Below are positions 33,590 through 40,384 of a stretch of 64,000 nucleotides of DNA, piece by piece. The stretch covers positions 186,001 through 250,000 of the forward strand of contig JAWKVX010000002.1 of the NCBI GenBank assembly GCA_041397825.1, given 5' to 3'. A model generated the notes under the pieces. It saw nothing but the letters and a program-made list of their open reading frames with translations, was not told the DNA's origin and did no database searches. Each line of letters starts with the position of its first letter. Within the stretch, counting starts at the first letter, position 1. Source of the stretch: JANNSX01 sp041397825. Its GTDB lineage: Bacteria > Pseudomonadota > Alphaproteobacteria > Rhizobiales > Hyphomicrobiaceae. The translations under genes and the position numbers were made by a program.

Positions 33590-35227
33590 GTGGCGAATGT
33601 CTGGAAAGATCCGACGGGAACGCTGCTCGATGGCCGTGCTCCGCGCGAGGTCAAGACTGGGGACTACAAGGATCCCCGGCAGATTTGGGAGGAGACGCGC
33701 CAATACAAGGTCCCGACCTACAAGGTCGGGCGGTTGCGCTACTATCACAAATGGCGTGGCCATAACGACAAGCTCTGGCACCGGCTCCGCTACTGGCCGA
33801 CACGGCGGCGCGTCCTGCAGATCCGCGGCGAGTACAACCCGAAGACACTCGCCCGCGAAAAGACGATCGTCGACAAGCGGCCGATCTGGTGGGCGATGGG
33901 CCTCGTCGGCTTGGCGATGGGGCCGCTTCTGTTCCCGGAGTCCATGCAGGGCTCGCTGTTCTCCGCCGTATCGACGTTCTTCATCTATGCCGCGATCAAC
34001 CTCTGCTGGATGCTGATCATCGGCACGGCCAGCATCTTCTCGATGGCCAGCTACGCCGTCGTCGGGGCGGCGGCGTATGGGACGACCTACGCCGCCATTC
34101 AAATGGGACTGCCGTGGTACGTCCTGCCCTTCCTCGGCTGCTTTATCGGGCTGGTGTTCGGCCTTCTCATCGCCATACCGGCGACGCGTCTCGACGGTTT
34201 CTACTATTCGCTTCTGACCCTCGGCGTGGTCGAGCTTTGTCGCGTCTACGTGCTCCAATCGAAGGAACTCGGCTCGGCCACGGGTGGGCTCTATGGCGCC
34301 CCACCCTATGCCCCGGATACGATCCCGGAATACTCACGGCTTCTCCTCTCCTATTATGCGTGTTTCATCCTGATGCTACTGGCGCTGGCGCTGTATCGCT
34401 TTGTCGACGGCAAGCGTCTTGGCCGTATTCTCAGGATGGCACCGGAGAAGCGCGAAGCCTTTGCCGAGGCGACCGGCGTCGACTATCGCCGGGCACGCAT
34501 CATGGTGTTCCTCATATCCTCGGTGGCGCTCGGCTTCATCGGTGGCTTCTATGCGACGCACTTCCGGGGCGCCTCACCGAACCTGTTCACCTTCGATACC
34601 GTCCTGCTGTCGCTCTCCATGCTGGTGATCGGCGGCCTCGGACGCGCCGAAGGCGCAGTCATCGGTACCTTGATTGTCGTTCTCATCGACCGTGTACTGA
34701 TCGATCTCGGGCCGCTCAGGCTCGTACTCATCGGCACGCTGATGCTGTTCGTCGTGCTGTTTCTCAGGGGCGGTCTGTTCGGCATCAAGCCGCAGTTCCG
34801 TGCCTGGCGCGACAAGAAGAAGAGCGAGGCTCGCTCGACGCGGGCCGAGAAAGGAGGCGAGATGTTGCCCGAGGAATCGACCGAGCATCCGAACAAGGAC
34901 GAGGTCTATTTCCGCCGCTTCGACAAGAACCAGCGCGAGTATCTGAAGACGCTGATCACGCCGGAGCTCATCGAGGAGTTCAAGCAGCGGCCCGTCGGCC
35001 AGCACAGCGAGGCGCTCGAGCGGCTGTTGAACTACTTCCGCCGCCAGCCCCAGAACGACAAATACGCCGTCATGGTGGTCGAGCAGTTCAAGGCTTACCG
35101 GATCGTCGCCCTGTCCGGCGTCAGAGGTGTCGCGCCGCGCCTGGTCGAAGACAAGATCTACCCCTCAATCGAGGAAGCCTACAAAGGCGTGTTCCTGAGG
35201 CGCGTGCAAGACCTCCTCGAGGCCTAG
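33590..35227 (+). CDS. LivM-type ABC permease fused to a DMFase small-subunit-like domain
   Basis: 545 residues from a GTG at 33590. Residues 1-100 are a charged cytoplasmic extension not normal for LivM. Membrane helices run from about 100 to 395, with the family ASIFSMASYAVVGAAAYG and LLSLSMLVIGGLGRAEGAVIG motifs. After a Lys/Arg/Glu-rich linker (400-424), residues 440-545 are a soluble domain with NYFRRQP (481-487), KY (491-492), AYRI (502-505) and VFLRR (534-538). That pattern matches the small (alpha, DmfA1) subunit of N,N-dimethylformamidase, whose large subunit is the next gene. An internal ATG with a strong ribosome site begins this domain (see separate entry). The fusion could tether the enzyme to the transporter. 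Confidence 0.85.
   Translation: MANVWKDPTGTLLDGRAPREVKTGDYKDPRQIWEETRQYKVPTYKVGRLRYYHKWRGHNDKLWHRLRYWPTRRRVLQIRGEYNPKTLAREKTIVDKRPIWWAMGLVGLAMGPLLFPESMQGSLFSAVSTFFIYAAINLCWMLIIGTASIFSMASYAVVGAAAYGTTYAAIQMGLPWYVLPFLGCFIGLVFGLLIAIPATRLDGFYYSLLTLGVVELCRVYVLQSKELGSATGGLYGAPPYAPDTIPEYSRLLLSYYACFILMLLALALYRFVDGKRLGRILRMAPEKREAFAEATGVDYRRARIMVFLISSVALGFIGGFYATHFRGASPNLFTFDTVLLSLSMLVIGGLGRAEGAVIGTLIVVLIDRVLIDLGPLRLVLIGTLMLFVVLFLRGGLFGIKPQFRAWRDKKKSEARSTRAEKGGEMLPEESTEHPNKDEVYFRRFDKNQREYLKTLITPELIEEFKQRPVGQHSEALERLLNYFRRQPQNDKYAVMVVEQFKAYRIVALSGVRGVAPRLVEDKIYPSIEEAYKGVFLRRVQDLLEA
34851..34857 (+). promoter_or_regulatory. internal Shine-Dalgarno site inside the permease frame
   Basis: AAGGAGG, an almost perfect anti-16S match, stands four bases before an in-frame ATG (34862-34864) in the linker between permease and DMFase-like domain. 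It suggests independent initiation of the small subunit. Confidence 0.6.
34862..35227 (+). CDS. N,N-dimethylformamidase small subunit-like protein (in-frame internal start)
   Basis: Starting at codon 425 of the permease frame (MLPEESTEHPNKDEVYFRRF), translation gives 121 residues, close to the roughly 132-residue DmfA1 small subunit of Paracoccus-type DMFase. The segment VYFRRFDKNQREYLKTL leads into ITPELIEEF and the diagnostic NYFRRQP, KY, YRI and VFLRR elements, which I match to DmfA1 from memory. The partner large subunit starts 54 bases after the stop. Whether the cell makes this as a free subunit, only as the fusion, or both cannot be decided from sequence. Confidence 0.5.
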   Translation: MLPEESTEHPNKDEVYFRRFDKNQREYLKTLITPELIEEFKQRPVGQHSEALERLLNYFRRQPQNDKYAVMVVEQFKAYRIVALSGVRGVAPRLVEDKIYPSIEEAYKGVFLRRVQDLLEA

Positions 35228-35281
35228 TCCCGGCCTCCGCTCAACCGCTCCCGTTCAACCTGAAAGTCCCGGATCCAGACG

Positions 35282-37603
35282 ATGGCAGAGATCAAGCTCT
35301 TCGGATACGCCAACAAGATCTCCGTAAAGCCGGGAGAGGAGATAACCTTTCACGTCAACGCCGACGGAACCGATACGGCCAATGCCCAGCTCGTCCGCTT
35401 GATCCACGGTGATCACAATCCCGCCGGCCCAGGCTATATCGAGGAGGAGCTCGGCTCGGCGGTGAACGGTACCTGGAAGGTCAAGAAGCAGTTCACGCAG
35501 GTCGGCTCCTATCTGACTGTCGCTGATCCGCAGGGCAAGCTTCGCCTCGATGGGTCCTTCACGCTCTGTGCCTTCATCTGGGCGGGCAAATTCGGTGAGG
35601 GCCGGCGTCAGGCCATTCTCGGCCGCTGGAACATGTACAAGAACGAGGGCTACTGCCTCGGAATCAATCAGCGCGGCCTCCTCGAGTTCTGGCAAGGCGA
35701 CGGCAAGGAGATCGACTACCTTGCCGCCGAGGTGCCGCTCGATCCCAAGGTCTGGTACTTCGTCGCGGTGACGTTCGACGCGTCGACGGGCAAGGCGACG
35801 CTGCACCAGATGAACGTCCTCAATCGCTACAACAGCATCTGGGGCAAGGTCGTCCTCGAGAGCGCGGCCTACGACAGCCACGTTCAGGAGACGCTGAGGT
35901 TCCGGGCCAAGAACGCGCCGGACATTCCCTTCCTCCTGGCGGGTGCGGAGGACTGGCACGAGTTGCGCGGCAGCTTCGTCTCGCAGACCTATAACGGCAA
36001 GATCGACCGCCCCGCCGTCTTCAATCGCGTCTTGTCGCGCGAGGAGCTGGAACGGCTCAAGACCGGCGGGACCGCGCCCGATGGCGTCGTCGCCTATTGG
36101 GACACCTCCAAGGGCTACACCGACGATGGCATCGGCGACACCGTCCACGATGTCGGGCCGAACAAGCTCGACGCCCAAGGTGTCAACCGGCCGGTCCGCG
36201 CGCAGACAGGCTACAACTGGGGCGGCAAGAACGACTGTTTCCGCCTCAATCCGGCGGAATACGGTGGCGTCGAGTTTCATGAGGACGCCATGGTCGACAG
36301 CAAGTGGGAGGTCACAAACCGGATGACCATCCCCGCCGACCTGAGGAGCGGCGCCTACGCGATCCGGCTCCGGTCAGGGGAGGGCGAGCTCGGCGAGGAG
36401 TACATCGTATTTTTCGTAAGGGCTGCGAAGCCCAAGGCGCCGATCTGCTTCCTGGTGCCGACGGCGAGCTATCTCGCGTATGCCAACGAACGCCTTGCCT
36501 TCGACGCCATGATTGCCCAGCCGATCACCGGCCAGACGCCGATCATCTCACCGATCGACGTCGAGGTTTATCAGAGTCGCGAATTCGGCCTGTCGACCTA
36601 CGATTCCCATAGCGACGGTGCCGGCGTCTGCTACTCGAGCTATTTGCGGCCGGTCATCAACATGCGGCCGAAGTACCGCATCGCGTCCATGGGCATCCCG
36701 TGGCAATTCCCGGCCGATCTCTCCATCATCGCCTGGCTGGAGCACATGAAGTACGACTACGAGATCCTGACGGACGAGGATCTCGACCGTGATGGTTTGG
36801 CCGCCATCCGGCCCTACAATGTCGTCGTGACCGGCACGCATCCGGAATACTACTCGGAGAAGATGCTGGACGCGACCGAGGATTACCTCGCCGAAGGCGG
36901 GCGGCTCATCTACATGGGCGGCAACGGCTACTATTGGAATGTCGCCTTCCGGCCGGAGGAGCCGGCGATCATGGAGGTGAGGAAGCTCGATTCGGGCATG
37001 CGTGCCTGGCAGGCGCGTCCGGGCGAGCACTACCTGCAGACAACCGGGCAGAAGAGTGGCCTCTGGAAGAACCTGGCGCGGCCGCCACAAAAGCTGACGG
37101 GTGTCGGCTTCATCAGTCAGGGCTTCGAGTTCTCTGTGCCGTACCGGCGCATGCCCGACAGTTGGCACCGCTCGGTCGCCTGGATCATGGAAGGCGTCGA
37201 GGGCGAGATGATCGGTGACAAGGGGTTGGCCCACGGTGGCGCGGCCGGCATCGAGATCGACCGCTACGACCTTTCGCTCGGCACGCCGCCGCACGCCAAG
37301 ATCGTCGCTTCTTCCGGCGGGCATCCTGACAACTACATGCTGGTCTGCGAGGAGATCCTCTACGCCCATCCGGGTATGTACGGCACCTATGACTACCGGA
37401 TCCGCTCGGATATGGTCTACTTCACGACCCCAAAGAACGGTGCCGTCTTCTCGCCGGCCTCGATTGCCTTCGGTCAGGCGTTGCCCATCAACGGCTTCAA
37501 GAACAACGTGTCGACAGTCATGAAGAACGTGCTCGACGCTTTCTCGAAGCCGGGCAAGCTGCCGGGCGGCGAATGGATCTCCGACGAGAAGCAGTGGCGT
37601 TAG
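35282..37603 (+). CDS. N,N-dimethylformamidase large subunit-like amidohydrolase
   Basis: 773 residues, close to DmfA2 of about 762. An N-terminal beta domain (1-85) is followed by a LamG/concanavalin-like domain (about 85-262, DGSFTLCAFIWAG to PAVFNRVLSREELERL). The catalytic domain (about 385-770) has LVPTASYLAYANERL, LSTYDSHSDGAGVCYSS and TGTHPEYYS. In Paracoccus DMFase, iron is held by Tyr399, Tyr440 and Glu521; here Tyr400, Tyr440 and Glu522 occupy those places. It should hydrolyse the C-N bond of a small N-substituted amide. The native substrate is unknown. Confidence 0.88.
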   Translation: MAEIKLFGYANKISVKPGEEITFHVNADGTDTANAQLVRLIHGDHNPAGPGYIEEELGSAVNGTWKVKKQFTQVGSYLTVADPQGKLRLDGSFTLCAFIWAGKFGEGRRQAILGRWNMYKNEGYCLGINQRGLLEFWQGDGKEIDYLAAEVPLDPKVWYFVAVTFDASTGKATLHQMNVLNRYNSIWGKVVLESAAYDSHVQETLRFRAKNAPDIPFLLAGAEDWHELRGSFVSQTYNGKIDRPAVFNRVLSREELERLKTGGTAPDGVVAYWDTSKGYTDDGIGDTVHDVGPNKLDAQGVNRPVRAQTGYNWGGKNDCFRLNPAEYGGVEFHEDAMVDSKWEVTNRMTIPADLRSGAYAIRLRSGEGELGEEYIVFFVRAAKPKAPICFLVPTASYLAYANERLAFDAMIAQPITGQTPIISPIDVEVYQSREFGLSTYDSHSDGAGVCYSSYLRPVINMRPKYRIASMGIPWQFPADLSIIAWLEHMKYDYEILTDEDLDRDGLAAIRPYNVVVTGTHPEYYSEKMLDATEDYLAEGGRLIYMGGNGYYWNVAFRPEEPAIMEVRKLDSGMRAWQARPGEHYLQTTGQKSGLWKNLARPPQKLTGVGFISQGFEFSVPYRRMPDSWHRSVAWIMEGVEGEMIGDKGLAHGGAAGIEIDRYDLSLGTPPHAKIVASSGGHPDNYMLVCEEILYAHPGMYGTYDYRIRSDMVYFTTPKNGAVFSPASIAFGQALPINGFKNNVSTVMKNVLDAFSKPGKLPGGEWISDEKQWR

Positions 37604-37820
37604 AGGGATCGTGAGTTCGCGAGGGACAGGGCGAAGCGCCGTAAGTTCGGATGTACGGCAGCCCAGCTCGTGGGTGCTTCGGGATGACGGAAACGGTGCG
37701 GTCGTCGGTCGCGCTGCGTTCCCGCATCCTGGCCGCCCTTCCTCGAAGGTGGCGAATAGGCAGCTGCCAGGATCCTTCGAAAGGACGGCCTTTCACGGCG
37801 GCGTTTGATCGAGGATCCCC

Positions 37821-38990
37821 ATGCGCATAGAGGCTATCGACTGGTTCAGGCTCGAGCCCAAGGTCGTCAAGGAGAGCTGGTCGGACGAGGCCTCGGTCTG
37901 GCCTTCGACGCCGCCGTGCTTCATCGTCCGCGTCGCGACCGACAAGGGTCTCACGGGCATCGGCGAGGCGACCAGTCAGGTCTGGTACTACGGCGAGACG
38001 GCCGAGCAGATCCGCTCATGCCTCGACCTTTATGGACGCGTCCTCAAGGGGATCGACGCCCAGAACATTGCCCTTTGCCAGCACAAGATGGAGATGGCCT
38101 ATGCCGGCGGCATGCCTGGCGGCCGTGCGGCGCGTGCTGGCGTCGAGATGGCGTTGCTCGATGCCATGGGCAAGCATCTGGGTGTGAGTGTCGCGACCTT
38201 GCTCGGCGGCGCCCGCCGCACGCGACTCGAGCAGCTCACCAATCTCTATCACAAGTCGCCGGAGGCGATGGCCGAGGCCTGCCGGTCGTTCGTCACCAGA
38301 GGCTTCCGCGGCCTGAAGATCAAGGTCGGCGACGTGGTTTGGGAGCAGGGCCTGACGGCGCCAGCGCTGGAGCGAGAGCTGTCGTTCCTGGAAGCCGCCC
38401 TCGCGACCGTGCCGCGCGACGTCATGATCGATGCCGACGCCAATCAGGCCTGGCGCAATCCCAAGCTCGCCACGGCAAAGGTCTCTCGCTTCGACCGTCA
38501 TGACAATCTCTCCCTCGAGCAGCCTTTGCACTACGCCAACATCGAGGGGCACCGCGAGGTCCGGATGACGACGCGCGTTCCGGTGATCCTCGATGAATCC
38601 ATTCATTCACCGGAGGCCGCGATGCAGGCGGTGCGCTCGGGGGCCTGCGACCGCGTCGTCATCAAGGCCTGCCGCGTCGGTGGCCTGACGATGGCACGGA
38701 GGGTGATGGCCATCTGCGAGGCGGCTGGTCTCGGCGTCAGCGTCGATACCGCACCCTATACGCGCGTGGGTGATACGGCGCATCTGCACCTAGCGGCCAC
38801 CGCCGCCGATCCCTACCCCGTCGACTGCGATGGCCATATCACGTTCTTGGAGCTCGCCGATCCGTCGGCGTTGATCGGAGGGCTTACCTTCGATGGCCCG
38901 ATGGCGGTGCTGCCTGACAGCGCGGGACTCGGCATCGATGCCGATTGGGCAAAGCTGGCGGCTATGGCGGTCGAGCGATCCAGCGTGTGA
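37821..38990 (+). CDS. enolase-superfamily enzyme, muconate cycloisomerase subgroup
   Basis: 389 residues. The capping domain spans about 1-125, followed by a TIM barrel. Residues of the MLE subgroup are readable: Lys166-Ile-Lys168 (KxK), metal ligands Asp204 (MIDADANQAW), Glu233 (SLEQPL) and Asp258 (VILDES), and Lys282 in VVIKACRVGG. Such enzymes do racemisation, cycloisomerisation or dehydration through an enolate. It follows the DMFase-like gene after 217 bases of non-coding DNA, in the same direction. A common pathway is possible but the gap makes it uncertain. Confidence 0.9.
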   Translation: MRIEAIDWFRLEPKVVKESWSDEASVWPSTPPCFIVRVATDKGLTGIGEATSQVWYYGETAEQIRSCLDLYGRVLKGIDAQNIALCQHKMEMAYAGGMPGGRAARAGVEMALLDAMGKHLGVSVATLLGGARRTRLEQLTNLYHKSPEAMAEACRSFVTRGFRGLKIKVGDVVWEQGLTAPALERELSFLEAALATVPRDVMIDADANQAWRNPKLATAKVSRFDRHDNLSLEQPLHYANIEGHREVRMTTRVPVILDESIHSPEAAMQAVRSGACDRVVIKACRVGGLTMARRVMAICEAAGLGVSVDTAPYTRVGDTAHLHLAATAADPYPVDCDGHITFLELADPSALIGGLTFDGPMAVLPDSAGLGIDADWAKLAAMAVERSSV

Positions 38991-39053
38991 CGTCGGTCCA
39001 ACAGGTCCCTGGCGGCTTGGCGTGCGCGAAGTGGATGGAGCTGCGGAGGGAGT

Positions 39054-40172
39054 TCAGTCCTTGCCGTGACCGCGGCCACCACCCCTGCCACCTTTGCCGT
39101 GCGTGTCGCCCTTGCCCTTGTTGCCGCCGCCGAAGTCGCCGCCGCCGGGATCTTCGCCCGCGTGGCCATTGTCCCCGTCATTGCCCGGATTTCCAGTCCG
39201 CCCGTGCCCCTTGCGACCGTGGTGACCCTTCTTGCCGGGCGTACCCGAACCACCCGTTGGGCCCTCGTCGGTCGATGTCGGCGTATCGACCTTCCCCGGC
39301 GTCTCGCCGGGTGACGGATCGCCCGCGTTCGGGGAGACCGGATCGGGGCTGGCGGTGGTGCGCCCCTTCTTGCCGAGTGTGCGGGCGCCGACCGTACTGG
39401 CGATGGCCGGACGTGCAGCGAGCGTTGCCGTCTTTGTCTTTGTCGCTTTCTGCGCGCGCTTCGTACGGATGGTTCTCTGCGCTTTTCGTTGCTTGTTGGT
39501 CTTGCGAACCTTGCAGGATCCGTTTTTGACGTGAAACGGCCGGATCAGCCGGTCATTGTCGAGAAAGGGGAGCCGCCCGGACTGTTTGAGCTGCCGCGCT
39601 GTCGCGCGGCCGAGGGCTTCGGGATCACTCACGTCGATGCGCGTCTCCGAGGCGATGTAGCGGCACTGCCCTTGCAGTGTCCGGCACTCGCCGATCGCCA
39701 GGCAGACGGTCACCTCGCCCTCGTAGAGCACCAGCGTCAGCTCTCCGGCCGGGTCGACGGTGACATCGAAGGCCGTACCGCGGATGGCGAGATTGGCCCA
39801 GCCGGTCGAGAGCTTATAGGCTTCCGGTTTGCTCTTGCCGGATATCCATCGGAAAGCACCTTTGGTCATGTTGACGGCGAGCTCGCCGAATGTGCCGTCA
39901 TCCTTGTAGACGAACTTGTCGATCGTCACCTCGGCATTCGGACCGATGGCAAGCTTGGTGCCATCCTTGAAAATGATCTGTCCGACGCCGGTGGCATCGG
40001 TTGCGAGCTTGTCATTGAAGTAGACCGAGGCACCGGTTGCGAGCGGTCCCGACGGACCGGTCAGCGTGGCCGTGACTTTGGCAGCCTCGCCTATGGGATC
40101 GGCGGCCTGCGACTCCGCGGCCGCTGCTATCGAAGCAAGGAAGCCCGCGAGCATCAGAGCCGCAACGCGCAT
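39054..40172 (-). CDS. FecR-domain exported protein with Gly/Lys-rich tail
   Basis: The start is placed at ATG 40172 because GGAGA precedes it by six bases (372 residues); an ATG at 40184 is possible. The signal peptide MRVAALMLAGFLASIAAAAESQA leads to a FecR-type beta domain (about 30-160: GASVYFNDKLATDATGVGQIIFKDGTKLAIGPNAEV, GAFRWISGK, WANLAIRGTAFDV, VLYEGEVTVC). The rest is basic (KVRKTNKQRKAQR) and then a Gly/Pro/Ser-rich low-complexity region ending GGRGGGRGHGKD. FecR-domain exported proteins without an anti-sigma helix are of unknown role; an envelope structural function is a guess. Confidence 0.85.
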   Translation of the reverse strand: MRVAALMLAGFLASIAAAAESQAADPIGEAAKVTATLTGPSGPLATGASVYFNDKLATDATGVGQIIFKDGTKLAIGPNAEVTIDKFVYKDDGTFGELAVNMTKGAFRWISGKSKPEAYKLSTGWANLAIRGTAFDVTVDPAGELTLVLYEGEVTVCLAIGECRTLQGQCRYIASETRIDVSDPEALGRATARQLKQSGRLPFLDNDRLIRPFHVKNGSCKVRKTNKQRKAQRTIRTKRAQKATKTKTATLAARPAIASTVGARTLGKKGRTTASPDPVSPNAGDPSPGETPGKVDTPTSTDEGPTGGSGTPGKKGHHGRKGHGRTGNPGNDGDNGHAGEDPGGGDFGGGNKGKGDTHGKGGRGGGRGHGKD

Positions 40173-40353
40173 ACCACTCTCCATTCCGACTGGGAAATTG
40201 GCAAGGCGATTCACTGTTGTTTCTTTTACTATACACCTTTGCCGAGGAACGGCTAGGGGGGCGAGTTTGAGGTTGGTGCGCACCCGAGGGCGCGCTCAGG
40301 CGACTTGGCAGCGGGTTCACGGCTTGAAGTTCGTGATGGCCCAGAAATCTGAC

Positions 40354-40376
40354 CGGCCTTCCGAGCGGGAAGGCCG
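40354..40376 (-). terminator. hairpin after the kinase-aminotransferase gene
   Basis: A perfect 9-bp stem (CGGCCTTCC / GGAAGGCCG) with a five-base loop starts eight bases after the stop of the leftward gene at 40385. Its placement fits a terminator, although the following sequence is not a pure T-run. Confidence 0.55.
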
Positions 40377-40384
40377 TCATTGTT

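Noticed and set aside
34780..34870. Sequencing frameshift joining permease and DMFase-like genes
   Set aside because: Both parts stay in one frame without a shift and the linker has normal codon composition. A lost stop codon by sequencing error cannot be fully excluded but nothing indicates it.
37604..37820. Small gene between the DMFase and enolase-superfamily genes
   Set aside because: Only weak frames without ribosome sites occur. A GGCAGCTGCC palindrome and a short TCCTT/AAGGA hairpin near 37760-37785 lack a T-run, so I did not call a terminator.
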